Positions 33,407 to 42,510 are shown, numbered from the stretch's first letter. The stretch: DNA of 64,000 nucleotides from Rhodococcus oxybenzonivorans (GCF_003130705.1 NZ_CP021354.1:5704001-5768000), one strand, 5' to 3'. Numbers and translations are program-made. The notes: generated from the sequence alone by a model not told the origin.

Positions 33407-34789
33407 TCAGCCCGATACCAGGACGCTCGCGGAGGAGGATTCGGCATCAACCGGTCCCCCAGACCCCTTCCTGCGACGCAGAGTGACCGCGAAGCACACC
33501 ACCAGCAGCCCTGCAATGGCCGCTGGGATCGCAGACAACAGGAGAACTGTCGCGCTCGCCATACTCGTGGCGAGCAAAGCCCCACCCAGCGCCGGCGCGA
33601 ACAGGCCACCCATCCGGCTGACTCCGAAGGCCCAGCCGATCCCCGTCGCACGTACCGCTGTGGGATATGCCTGCGCTGCGACCGACGTCAGAGCCGCCGC
33701 CAGCCCGATCGCGCCGAAGCCGAGGGTGAAGCACAGGGCGCCCACAGCGGCGGTCGACCCACCACCCGTCAAGATCCATGCCAGCAGCGACACCGACGCT
33801 ATGGTGGCGAGGGGACCGAGAACTGCAGCGGCGACTCCGATCCGGGTTCTGTCCATGGCAACGCCCAACACCAGTGCGCCGACGATGCCACCCAGGGTCG
33901 CCAACGATGTCGCGAGTAGTGCAGCACTATCCTGCACCCCGTTGTCGGTGAGAATCGTGGCCAGCCAGCTGAGGACGAAATAGCTACCGAAGAGCGCAAA
34001 GAACATCATCGACCAGATGAGGACGGTGAGGGTCGCCCTGCCCTTCACAAAGAGCGCGGCAACACGCGCGCCGACCGGCTGAGGGGGCAGGAGATACTCG
34101 GTGTAGGCACTGTGCGGCGTGCGGGTGTCGATCTTGTCCAGAATGGTCGCAACCTTCGTGGTGCGGCCCAGCTTGGCCAGGAATTCGACGGACTCGGGCA
34201 GCCAACGCCATGTGCCGACAAGAATGATGAGAGGAACGATTCCCGCGACCAGGAGGAGCGCCTCCCCGCCGTGCACGGGCACGATCCGTGAAGCGATCAC
34301 TCCGACGACGAGCCCGCCGACCGCCGTGCCGGAACTCAGCACGGTGACAGTAGTCGCCTTCAATCGGGACGGCGAGTATTCGTTACCCAACGCGAACCCG
34401 TTCGGCACGGCAGCACCGATCCCGAGCCCTGCAACGAAACGACACACTGCGAGCGCCAGGACCGATGTAGCGAAGAACGAGGGAATGGCAGCGAGGCCGA
34501 AGACGAGGATCCCGAGGCCCATGATCCGCTTGCGCCCGTATCGATCCGCCAGTGGAGCGATCAGAAAGTTCGAGAGAATCTCGCCGACCAGTGCAGCCAT
34601 CACCACAATCGAGAAATCGGCCGGCGACACACCGTATGAATCCGCAAGGCTCGGAATGGCATAGCCGATCGACAGCACGTTGAAACCGTCAGCGAATGCC
34701 AGTGCCAAGCAGATGACTATCGCCCGCCACTGGAATCGAGACACGGGAGCACGGTCGATTATCTCCGTGATCCTGACAGATGAAGTCAA
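33407..34789 (-). CDS. MFS transporter, aromatic acid/H+ symporter (AAHS) type (2 of 2)
   Basis: 460 residues from the TTG at 34789, preferred for AAGGA eight bases upstream and for giving the usual 20-residue lead before helix 1; ATG 34882 and GTG 34915 are alternatives that lie closer to the operator. Helix 1 has FADGFNVLSIGYAIPSLA, and motif A reads APLADRYGRKRIMG. 12 helices expected. Only weakly similar to the AAHS carrier at 22212. Probably imports a cyclic acid. It shares site 7 with the divergent P450 gene. Confidence 0.88.
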   Translation of the reverse strand: MTSSVRITEIIDRAPVSRFQWRAIVICLALAFADGFNVLSIGYAIPSLADSYGVSPADFSIVVMAALVGEILSNFLIAPLADRYGRKRIMGLGILVFGLAAIPSFFATSVLALAVCRFVAGLGIGAAVPNGFALGNEYSPSRLKATTVTVLSSGTAVGGLVVGVIASRIVPVHGGEALLLVAGIVPLIILVGTWRWLPESVEFLAKLGRTTKVATILDKIDTRTPHSAYTEYLLPPQPVGARVAALFVKGRATLTVLIWSMMFFALFGSYFVLSWLATILTDNGVQDSAALLATSLATLGGIVGALVLGVAMDRTRIGVAAAVLGPLATIASVSLLAWILTGGGSTAAVGALCFTLGFGAIGLAAALTSVAAQAYPTAVRATGIGWAFGVSRMGGLFAPALGGALLATSMASATVLLLSAIPAAIAGLLVVCFAVTLRRRKGSGGPVDAESSSASVLVSG

Positions 34790-34953
34790 TTCAGTGATCC
34801 TTCTGTGAGATGGGGTCGATCGACCCGTTCCGGATCTTCGACATGAAAGTTTTCCCACAATGCTTTCGGCCCATCGAGACATGATCAGGCCGACGGATAC
34901 CGAGCCGTGATACACGACTACCCATGGATCGCAGTGCTGCGGATCACATGCGC

Positions 34954-34976
34954 TTAATCTAAATGCTATCGGTTAA
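34954..34976. promoter_or_regulatory. Regulon operator, site 7 (between MFS and P450)
   Basis: TTAATCTA-N7-TCGGTTAA. The region 34790-35190 otherwise holds no gene. The P450 start is 214 bases to the right, a long leader for a bacterial gene, so the site may mainly serve the MFS gene or the P450 leader may have its own signal. Confidence 0.65.
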
Positions 34977-35190
34977 CTCGTCAAGCAACGCGCACTTTTC
35001 CGGAATTGCGGATCGGGCTTTTCAGGAACTCACGGTTGACCGCGGGTAATCGCTGATCTACCTTCATCGCAAGGCGATTCGCCTACTCACCCCAGCCCTC
35101 ACCCCGCGGCGACAGCACTCGTCCCGGCCTTTCCGGGCAATGGCCATCCGCGGGCGCTTTTCGGGCCGCTCCCCTACGCGAAGGATCCCG

Positions 35191-36429
35191 ATGACCTCGA
35201 CACAGCTCGATCTTCCCGAACATCTGATCACCGACTTCGATGTGTACGACCCGTCCCTGGCCGTGCCCTCCGACGTGTTCCAGGAGCGCGTGGCCGCGCT
35301 GCGCAAGCAAGGGCCGGTCCTCTACTCCCCGCATCACGGGGGCCATTGGGTGGTCACGCGGTACAAAGAAGCGCTTCAGGTACTCCAGGATCCGGAGACG
35401 TTCTCGAGCTTTCCGAACAATCTGCTCAATGCCGCGCAGGGCAAGTTCCTTCCGCTCGAACTCGATCCGCCGGAACACAGCTACTACCGGCAGGCACTGC
35501 AGCCGCTGTTCAGCCCCAAGCAGATGAAGGCGCTCGAGCCCGAGATCCGGAAAATAATCACCGAGTTGATCGACCAATTCGCCCACAAAGGCGAATGCGA
35601 GTTCATCTCGGAGTTCGCACACGAGCTGCCGACTCGAATCTTCCTTGCGCTCATGGGATGGCCGCTGAGCGACGCGCCACAGTTCACGGAGTGGACCGAC
35701 ATCACCCTGCAGGGCATCCCCGGGGCGAGCGAGGTGGAATCGGCCGAGGCGCGCGCGAAGGCGGCCGGAGAGATTTACGAGTACTTCGGGAAGGTCGTCG
35801 CGCGAGTTCGATCCGGTGAAGACAGTTCCGAGAGCCTCACCGCGCAGATCATCAACACCCCGCTCGACGTCGACGGAACGCCTCGGCCACTCACCGACGA
35901 GGAACTGAGCCGGATGTTCTTCCTGCTGCTCGTCGCGGGACTGCACACCGTCCAGGGTGCTCTCGCCTGGGGGCTGATTCACCTGTCGCACAATCCCGAG
36001 CAGCGCGAGGCGATCATCGACGACCCGACGCTGATTCCGTCGGCAGTGGAGGAGATCCTGCGGATCGAAACTGCCACGAGCAGCGGGCGTCGCGCGACCC
36101 GGGATGCCGAGATCGGTGGTGTCTCCATCAAGGCCGGCGATCAACTGTTGGTCGTCATGACGTCCGCCAACCGCGACGACGACGAGTTCGACAGCCCTGA
36201 AGAGCTACAGATTGAACGGCACCCCAACCGACACATCGGGTTCGGCGCCGGGCCGCACCGCTGCCTCGGCTCCCATCTCGCGCGGCTCGAGCTGCGACTC
36301 GCGATGGAGGAGATCCACAGGAGGATTCCCGACTACGCGCTGGTTCCGGACAACCCCGCGGTCTTCCATTCGTCCCAGGTTCGCGGATGCGAGAAGCTAC
36401 CGATCACGTTCACGCCGTCGCCGCACTGA
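35191..36429 (+). CDS. Cytochrome P450
   Basis: 412 residues, soluble bacterial class I P450. Start ATG at 35191 with GAAGGA upstream. ExxR in EEILR, haem loop FGAGPHRCLGSHLAR with ligand Cys358. The I-helix reads VAGLHTVQG: Thr253 is present but the acidic residue before it, usually Asp or Glu (Asp251-Thr252 in P450cam), is His252 (codon CAC). This acid normally helps deliver protons to the bound oxygen, so activity or coupling may be unusual. The ferredoxin at 20673 and an FprB-like reductase are plausible partners. A terminator follows. Confidence 0.92.
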   Translation: MTSTQLDLPEHLITDFDVYDPSLAVPSDVFQERVAALRKQGPVLYSPHHGGHWVVTRYKEALQVLQDPETFSSFPNNLLNAAQGKFLPLELDPPEHSYYRQALQPLFSPKQMKALEPEIRKIITELIDQFAHKGECEFISEFAHELPTRIFLALMGWPLSDAPQFTEWTDITLQGIPGASEVESAEARAKAAGEIYEYFGKVVARVRSGEDSSESLTAQIINTPLDVDGTPRPLTDEELSRMFFLLLVAGLHTVQGALAWGLIHLSHNPEQREAIIDDPTLIPSAVEEILRIETATSSGRRATRDAEIGGVSIKAGDQLLVVMTSANRDDDEFDSPEELQIERHPNRHIGFGAGPHRCLGSHLARLELRLAMEEIHRRIPDYALVPDNPAVFHSSQVRGCEKLPITFTPSPH

Positions 36430-36470
36430 TCTCCGGCGACCCGGTCGCGGGAACGCAGTCCGAACGGTAG

Positions 36471-36498
36471 AAGGTCCCCGGAGAAATCCGGGGACCTT
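36471..36498. terminator. Terminator between P450 and fused CoA transferase
   Basis: 12-bp perfect stem AAGGTCCCCGGA (36471-36482), loop GAAA, TCCGGGGACCTT (36487-36498) followed by TT. It separates convergent genes; with A residues on the other flank it may work both ways. Confidence 0.8.
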
Positions 36499-36508
36499 TT
36501 CTGCTGTG

Positions 36509-38935
36509 TCACACCGTGGAGGAGACCGGTGACAGCGCTGGATCGTCCGCGGGCGGTTGCAGCACACCGTCGTGCACGAGCGAATCGATCTCGACTGTGC
36601 TCAGTCCGAGCACTTCCTCGCAGATTGCCCGTGTCTGCGCACCTGCCAGGGGTGCTTGCCGCAGCGGCCAGTCCGGCAAGGCCGCGAAGTGCGCCACCTG
36701 CTTCGCCGTCGGAAGCGGCGCCGGAAGCAGCTCGTGTTCGAGCTCGGTGTAGGCACCCCGCGCGGTCAGGTGCGGATCGGTCAACAGGTCCGGCAGCCGG
36801 ATCATCGCGCCGGTCGGTATCCCGACGGCCTGCAACGTCTCCATCGCTTCGGTCGGCGTGTGCAGCAGCAGCCACTGCGCCAGCACCTCGTCGGCCTCGG
36901 CCCGGTGCGCAATTCTGAACTCGGGGGTGGCGAACCGCGGATCGTCGACGAGGTCGGGGCGTCGGAGCACGCCGCACAGTGCGACCCAGTCGGCGTCGTC
37001 GCGGACGGTGACGACACACCACTCGTCGTCACCCGCACACGGGTACACCCCGGAGGGCGCCGAGTATGGATCGGAATTGCCAGGTGCGTTGATCGAGCCC
37101 GGCGCGAGGTGTTCGGCGACGAGCTGGTTCCCGAGTTGGACGATCGCGGTGTCGGCCTGGGCGACTTCGATGGCGGCACCGCGTCCAGTCTGCAGCCGGT
37201 GGATCAACGTGGCGAGAATGGTGGTTGCGGTGACCTGTCCGGCGATGTGGTCGGGGTAGACGGTCGAGCCGTCACACAGTCCGTCGGAAGCATCGGAGTA
37301 TCGCCAGAGCGCCGAGACGCCGCAGGCTGCCCGAACCAACGGCCCGTAGCCCAGTCGCTTGTTCCACGGGCCGACACTGCCGAAGGCGCTGCTCTCCGAC
37401 ACGATGATGCGCGGATTGATCGCGGCGAGCTCGTCATATGACAGACCCATCGAAGCAAGGGTGCCGGGCTTGAAATTGGCGAGCACGATGTCCGCTTCCT
37501 CGGCCAGTCGCTTGAAGATGCGGATACCTTCGGGGCTGCGCAGGTTGATCCCGAGGCTGCGACGATTGCGATGGCCCCAGGCGACGGATGCCGCGAGCGC
37601 AGCGCCGCGCTTGGATTGGCGCAGCCCGTCGGGGAACTGAGAGTTCTCGATCTTGATGACATCGGCACCGTTGTCCGCGAACTGGCGCCCGAGCTCGGCG
37701 CCGAACACCACGACACCCATATCGAGGACCCGAAGCCCCTCGAACGGACGTGCACCCGGCTCGCGCTGCGGTGCGGGTATAGAAACGCAGGCGTCGACCC
37801 CGGCGGACCGGAGAACCAGATCGTTGTGCTCCCCGAGCTGCGGTGCACGGAAGCGCAATCCGGCGCGTTCGCCGTTGATCTTCGCGTAACCGGACGGGAC
37901 CCGAGCGGTGAGACCGAAAGCGATTTCGGCGTCGACGAACGTACCGGACGCAGCGAAGTGCTCGGTGGTCAATACCTCGGCCACCGTGTTGAGGCCGCCG
38001 ATCGGAATTCCGCGGGCAGCACCTTCCGCGACGAGGTCGTCACGGGTGTACGTGCTGAACAGCTGCTCGATGAGCGGATTGAGCCGCTCGGATGCGGCGA
38101 ATCGGGCGGGAATGGTGTCGTACTTCGGATCCGCGAATTCTTCCGGCCGACCCAACCATTCGTACATCGCTTGCCACTGACGCTTCGCGAGCAGGCAGAT
38201 TCGCACCTGCCCGTCGCCGCACCGATACACCGGGTAGAAGTTGGCCGCATCAGGCCGGCCCCGGGGGAAGTCCTCGGATCGACCCGCGGCAGCGGAGCCC
38301 TGCACACCGAATCCGGGGTCGAAACCGTGCGCGATGACCTCGAACGCGGAGATATCGACGAACTGCCCGTGGCCGGTATGCAAGCGGTCGTAGTAGGCGA
38401 GCAGCGCGGACCATGCCGTATGAACACCCACCGATTCGTCGATCAGCCCGTTCGGCGGCAGCAGCGGGGCCTCTCCCGGCTCACCGGAGCGCGAGAGCAC
38501 ACCGCTCAGCGCGTAGAGGACCTGCTCGGTCGCCGCCCAGTCGCGATACGGACCGCTCTGACCGAAACCGCTGATCGACACGGCCACGAGCGCGGGATTG
38601 ACGCGGCACAGGTCTGCGGCGCCCACCCCACGGGTGGCCAGAAAGCCCGGCGGGAACGACTCGAGGAGAATGTCCGAGCGCTGTGCCAGCAAGCGCAGCC
38701 GTTCCCGGTCGTCGTCCGTGTCGAGGTCGAGCACGATGCCGCGCTTGTTGGAGTTGCGCAGCGCGAACGGGATGCTCACACCGTCCCGTATCGGCTGGGC
38801 CGTGCGCGAGGCCGATCCTCCCGGAAGTTCGACGCGGACGACCTCGGCGCCGAGGTCGGCGAGAAACCGCCCCGCCGTGTCCCCGAATCCGTCCGTCAGC
38901 TCCAATACCCGGACACCCTGCAGAGGTAGTGCCAT
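36509..38935 (-). CDS. Fused double CaiB/BaiF-family CoA transferase
   Basis: 808 residues, twice the usual length. Both halves are complete class III CoA transferase domains: half 1 (residues about 1-400) has VRVLELTDGFGDTAGRFLAD, ISGFGQSGP and catalytic Asp in GLIDESVGVH; half 2 (about 410-790) has LRVLDMGVVVFGAELGRQF, SSAFGSVGP and catalytic Asp in YPDHIAGQV. Class III enzymes are interlocked dimers, so the fusion is probably a built-in heterodimer with two active sites. The start at 38935 fits the GGAG six bases upstream better than the ATG just before. It ends the unit controlled by site 8. Confidence 0.9.
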   Translation of the reverse strand: MALPLQGVRVLELTDGFGDTAGRFLADLGAEVVRVELPGGSASRTAQPIRDGVSIPFALRNSNKRGIVLDLDTDDDRERLRLLAQRSDILLESFPPGFLATRGVGAADLCRVNPALVAVSISGFGQSGPYRDWAATEQVLYALSGVLSRSGEPGEAPLLPPNGLIDESVGVHTAWSALLAYYDRLHTGHGQFVDISAFEVIAHGFDPGFGVQGSAAAGRSEDFPRGRPDAANFYPVYRCGDGQVRICLLAKRQWQAMYEWLGRPEEFADPKYDTIPARFAASERLNPLIEQLFSTYTRDDLVAEGAARGIPIGGLNTVAEVLTTEHFAASGTFVDAEIAFGLTARVPSGYAKINGERAGLRFRAPQLGEHNDLVLRSAGVDACVSIPAPQREPGARPFEGLRVLDMGVVVFGAELGRQFADNGADVIKIENSQFPDGLRQSKRGAALAASVAWGHRNRRSLGINLRSPEGIRIFKRLAEEADIVLANFKPGTLASMGLSYDELAAINPRIIVSESSAFGSVGPWNKRLGYGPLVRAACGVSALWRYSDASDGLCDGSTVYPDHIAGQVTATTILATLIHRLQTGRGAAIEVAQADTAIVQLGNQLVAEHLAPGSINAPGNSDPYSAPSGVYPCAGDDEWCVVTVRDDADWVALCGVLRRPDLVDDPRFATPEFRIAHRAEADEVLAQWLLLHTPTEAMETLQAVGIPTGAMIRLPDLLTDPHLTARGAYTELEHELLPAPLPTAKQVAHFAALPDWPLRQAPLAGAQTRAICEEVLGLSTVEIDSLVHDGVLQPPADDPALSPVSSTV

Positions 38936-38972
38936 CATGCGCTCCAAAGTGTGTGCTCGTCGCGGACTATGG

Positions 38973-40445
38973 TCAGCGAGTTCCGAAGTACACCGACTTC
39001 GAGGTGAAGTACGGTGCCAGTCCCTCCGGGCCGAGCTCGCGGCCCAGCCCCGACGACTTGACGCCACCGAACGGCGCGTCGAGGTCGAGGGCGTAGTAGT
39101 TCACTCCCACAGTGCCGCTGTGAATTCGAGCCGCCAGATCCAGACCGTGCTGTTCGTCCGTGGTCCAGACCGTGCCACCGAGGCCGTATTCGGAGTCGTT
39201 GGCGATGGCGACGGCCTCATCTTCACCGTCGTACGCGGTGATGGTCAGCACCGGGCCAAAGATCTCTTCCTGCGCGATGCGCGCGGAGTTGTCGACGCCG
39301 GCAAACACGGTCGGCTCGACGAACCACCCCTGCGGCTGCGCGGCGGGTGTGCCGCCGCCCGTGCTGATGCGATAGCCCTCGGCACGGCCTGCCTCGATGT
39401 AGCCGAGGACGCGGTCACGCTGCGCGGCCGAGACGAGCGGGCCGATCTCGGTGGCCTTGTCGAGCGGATCGCCGACGGTCAGTGCCCGCACGGTCTCGGT
39501 GACGGCGTCGACGACCTCGCCATACCGGGAGCGGGAGGCGAGGATCCGGGTGCTCGCGTGGCAGGTCTGACCGTTGTTCACCAGCGACACTTCGAGCAAA
39601 TTCTCAACGAACACGTCGAGATCGGCGCGCTCGGTGACGATCGCCGCGGACTTGCCGCCGAGTTCGAGAGTGACCGGACGCAGCAACCGGCCACACACTT
39701 CACCGATGGCGCGACCGGCCGCGGTGGATCCGGTGAACGCCACCTTGTCGACTCCCGGATGGGAAACCAGATAGGCGCCGGCGTCCCGGCCGGCCGGCAC
39801 AACGTTGACCACGCCGTCGGGGAGACCGGCCTCGACCGCAGCCTCGGCGAACACGAACGCGTCGAGCGCCGTCTCGGGGGCGGGCTTGAGCACCACCGTG
39901 CATCCCGCCGCCAGGGCAGGAGCGAGTTTCATCGCGGCAAGCGGTTGCGGGTAGTTCCACGGCGTGATGGCCGCGACCACACCCACCGGCTCGCGACGCA
40001 CGACGGTGCGGCCACCGAAGGCGCTCGGCCGCACATCCTCGTTGGGCGCATCGCGAATCAGGGCTGCGTAGTACGAAATCATGGCTGCGGGGCCGAAACC
40101 GTTGACAGCGCCCGAAAGGGCGATCGGCATACCGTTCTCCCGGCTCACCAGGCGGGACGTGTCCCGACCACGTGACTTGAGGGCGGCAGCTAACTTGTCG
40201 AGCAGATCGGCCCGCTCGACGTTGGTCAGCGCGCTCCACTGACCACTCAGTGCGGTGCGTGCGGCCGCGACGGCCGCATCGATGTCGGCTTCGGACGCCA
40301 TCGCGGAGGTGCCCAGTACCTTCTCGGTGGCTGCCTCGATGACATCGACGGTGCCTCCAGACTTCGGTGCCACCCAACGGCCACCGATGAACAGCTCATT
40401 CCTGTCCGTGGCGTTGTCACCGCGTGTCGTGTCACGGTCGTTCAT
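38973..40445 (-). CDS. NAD(P)-dependent aldehyde dehydrogenase (3 of 3)
   Basis: 490 residues from the ATG at 40445. PWNYP, KPAPETALDAFV, FTGSTAAGRAI, LELGGKSAAI (base Glu), NNGQTCHASTR (catalytic Cys) and PFGGVKSSGLGRELG are all there. It lies 23 bases after the second Ltp2-like gene, so it most likely oxidises the aldehyde made by that aldolase. Confidence 0.93.
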   Translation of the reverse strand: MNDRDTTRGDNATDRNELFIGGRWVAPKSGGTVDVIEAATEKVLGTSAMASEADIDAAVAAARTALSGQWSALTNVERADLLDKLAAALKSRGRDTSRLVSRENGMPIALSGAVNGFGPAAMISYYAALIRDAPNEDVRPSAFGGRTVVRREPVGVVAAITPWNYPQPLAAMKLAPALAAGCTVVLKPAPETALDAFVFAEAAVEAGLPDGVVNVVPAGRDAGAYLVSHPGVDKVAFTGSTAAGRAIGEVCGRLLRPVTLELGGKSAAIVTERADLDVFVENLLEVSLVNNGQTCHASTRILASRSRYGEVVDAVTETVRALTVGDPLDKATEIGPLVSAAQRDRVLGYIEAGRAEGYRISTGGGTPAAQPQGWFVEPTVFAGVDNSARIAQEEIFGPVLTITAYDGEDEAVAIANDSEYGLGGTVWTTDEQHGLDLAARIHSGTVGVNYYALDLDAPFGGVKSSGLGRELGPEGLAPYFTSKSVYFGTR

Positions 40446-40468
40446 GTCATGCCTTTCGGAAAGGGCGG

Positions 40469-41662
40469 TCACAGGGTCTCTTCGTGGCCGAACAGCACCG
40501 AACTCACCAGCGGTGCCATCGGGCCGCCGATGAACAGCGACGTCTTCGCGCCGTCCACCGGGTTGGTCGAGGTGCCGCGGATCTGCCTGACCGCCTCGAC
40601 CGCCAGGTTCAGGCCGTTGATGAACGAATCGGCGAGGTTGCCACCGCTGGTGTTGAGGGGAAGCTTGCCGTTCGGCGCGGTGAGGTTCTCGACGGTCATG
40701 AATGTGCCGGCAGCCTCGCCCGGCGGGCACAAACCGTGATCGATCAGCGCCGCCACGGCAGGGCCACTGAAGTTTTCGTACACCTGAACCACGTCCACGT
40801 CGTCCGGACCGAGACCCGCTGCCGACCAGAGCCTTTCGGCGACACCGGGCTTGCCGTTGTTGGCCGGGCCGAATCCCGCGCTCATGTACTGCTCGCCGAG
40901 ATCGTTGTCGATCAGTTCCGAGTATCCGCCCGGTGCACCTTGCGCGCCCGCGAGGAGATACGCCGGGTCGGAACGCAGGGTCTTGGCTCGCTCGGCCGAG
41001 ACGAGTACCAGCGCGACCGCGCCATCGCTTTCCCTGGAGCAGTCGAACAGGTGGAACGGCTCGGCGATCAACCGTGAGTTCTCGTAGGCCTCCTCGTCGA
41101 GGGGCCGTCCGTAGCCCTGAGCGGTGGGGTTGCTCTGCGCGTGCTGATACGACGCGAGGACGAGAGAACGCATGGCCGTGCGCGGCACTCCGCCGTGCTC
41201 GAGCATCCGTTGAGTGCGCATCGCGCAGATCTGTGCGGGCGAGCCGATGCCGTGGGCGAGAAAGTGACTGCCGTAGTGGTACTTCGCGTATCCGAGCCGG
41301 CCTGTATCGGCCTGCGACATCGCGCGATACACCACGACGCAGTCTGCCTGGCCGGTGGCGATCGCAGTGGCCGCATTCGTGATGGCGGCTGCGACGCTGC
41401 CGCCGCCACCGCCCCACATCATGTTCGACCAACGGAGTTCGTCGATCAGCAATGCGCCGCCGACGATGGCACCGTCGTTGGCGCCACCCGCGTAGGAGAC
41501 GAAGCCGTCGATCTCGCGGGGGCTGATACCCGCGTCGGCACACGCTTGGAGGATGACTTCGAGAGTCATGCGCTTCTCGCTGTGCGGGGCTTCACCGCGC
41601 TTGTAATGCTGTTCGGCGACGCCGACGACTGCCGCCGCGCCGCGCATGATGTTGGCGCTCAT
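40469..41662 (-). CDS. Thiolase-like lipid-transfer protein, probable retro-aldolase (Ltp2-like, 2 of 2)
   Basis: 397 residues, clear paralogue of the protein at 28932 along the whole chain. The nucleophile region again lacks Cys (WGGGGGSVAAAITNA), with FDCSRESDGAVALVL, VYENFSG and NTSGGNLADS retained. Start ATG at 41662 (GGAG upstream) overlaps the DUF35 stop. DUF35 before and aldehyde dehydrogenase after give the order expected for retro-aldol cleavage followed by aldehyde oxidation. Confidence 0.86.
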   Translation of the reverse strand: MSANIMRGAAAVVGVAEQHYKRGEAPHSEKRMTLEVILQACADAGISPREIDGFVSYAGGANDGAIVGGALLIDELRWSNMMWGGGGGSVAAAITNAATAIATGQADCVVVYRAMSQADTGRLGYAKYHYGSHFLAHGIGSPAQICAMRTQRMLEHGGVPRTAMRSLVLASYQHAQSNPTAQGYGRPLDEEAYENSRLIAEPFHLFDCSRESDGAVALVLVSAERAKTLRSDPAYLLAGAQGAPGGYSELIDNDLGEQYMSAGFGPANNGKPGVAERLWSAAGLGPDDVDVVQVYENFSGPAVAALIDHGLCPPGEAAGTFMTVENLTAPNGKLPLNTSGGNLADSFINGLNLAVEAVRQIRGTSTNPVDGAKTSLFIGGPMAPLVSSVLFGHEETL

Positions 41663-42111
41663 CCCTTTTCTCCTTCTGCGGTCGCGGCGCGACGCCAGCG
41701 CAGCAACGGCCAGGGGGCGCCCTCGGAGTGTTCGAAGACTCCGACGACCCGGTCGCCGATCTCGGGGTTCGTTTCGACGTCGTCGGCGAGTATGCCCAGC
41801 ACCCGCCGGCCGTCGGCCTGCGGCAGTTCCACCAACACCGTCACGTACGGCAGCCGGTCGGCGTATTCGTCCATGTAGGGGTACCAGCTGCGGTTCCAGC
41901 TGTAGACGGTGCCGGACGGTTCGACGGTTTCCCATCCGAGGTCGAAGCTGTGGCAATGACCGCAGATGGCCTGCGGGCCCCAGATCCAGGTGCTGCATTC
42001 GTTGCAGCGCTGAAGGCGCAGCTCATCGACGCGCAGCCCGTCCCAGTACGGTCCATCGAGTCCGTCGGGTGTGGGGCCCCACGGTTCCACGACGGGCTCT
42101 GTTGCTGTCAT
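41659..42111 (-). CDS. DUF35 Zn-ribbon/OB-fold protein, aldolase partner (2 of 2)
   Basis: 150 residues from the ATG at 42111, which overlaps the preceding stop (ATGA). Layout as in the 30104 paralogue: YWDGLRVDELRLQRC linker, zinc ribbon CNEC...CGHC, OB fold with VEPSGTVYSWNRSWYPY and YVTVLVELPQADGRRVLG. Expected to form a complex with the Ltp2-like protein encoded next. Confidence 0.88.
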   Translation of the reverse strand: MTATEPVVEPWGPTPDGLDGPYWDGLRVDELRLQRCNECSTWIWGPQAICGHCHSFDLGWETVEPSGTVYSWNRSWYPYMDEYADRLPYVTVLVELPQADGRRVLGILADDVETNPEIGDRVVGVFEHSEGAPWPLLRWRRAATAEGEKG

Positions 42112-42425
42112 GCGTGTGCCTCCGAGCCGGTAGGGAAGTTCTCGAGCGCCGCCGCGAGCCAGCGTCCGTCGTGCCATTCCCAGATCGAGCGCAGCCCGAT
42201 CGACCGGTCACCCATGTCATAGACGGTTTCGCCGACCATTCGGTTGCCCTCGGCGCGCACATCCTTGATCTCGAAGCCTTGCGCGGCCTCGCGGGGGGTG
42301 TCGACTCCGTCGAAAACCTGCGGAATGTTCTCTTTCACCATGTCGGCGAGAGCGCCCTTCATGTTTCCGGCCACAACGCGGCCGACATGCTGTTCGTACA
42401 GTGCGCGAAAGTCTTCGACAGACAT
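42108..42425 (-). CDS. SnoaL/NTF2-like small protein
   Basis: 105 residues, alpha-beta cone fold suggested by MSVEDFRALYEQHVGRVVAG at the start, KENIPQVF in the middle and the strand-rich end VGETVYDMGDRSIGLRSIWEWHDGRW (quoted in two parts: VGETVYDMGDRSIG and LRSIWEWHDGRW). Members act as isomerases, dehydratases or binding proteins. First gene of the unit behind site 8. The fold assignment is by eye and the role is unknown. Confidence 0.65.
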   Translation of the reverse strand: MSVEDFRALYEQHVGRVVAGNMKGALADMVKENIPQVFDGVDTPREAAQGFEIKDVRAEGNRMVGETVYDMGDRSIGLRSIWEWHDGRWLAAALENFPTGSEAHA

Positions 42426-42475
42426 CTGGAAACTCCTCGATTTCGTGACACGAGCATGCCGTGTCCGTCAATGCA

Positions 42476-42498
42476 TTAACCTTATGACATTAGTTAAA
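42476..42498. promoter_or_regulatory. Regulon operator, site 8 (before SnoaL-DUF35-aldolase-ALDH-CoA transferase unit)
   Basis: TTAACCTT-N7-TAGTTAAA, 51 bases before the SnoaL-like start. Confidence 0.55.
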
Positions 42499-42510
42499 AG
42501 GGCGTCAAGA

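Noticed and set aside
37571..38929. 452-codon plus-strand frame opposite the fused CoA transferase
   Set aside because: Shadow of a long conserved gene; no start signal or domain.
36509..38935. Idea that the second half of the fused CoA transferase lost its catalytic Asp
   Set aside because: On closer reading the Asp is present in YPDHIAG, at the position matching GLIDES in half 1; my first alignment used the wrong segment.
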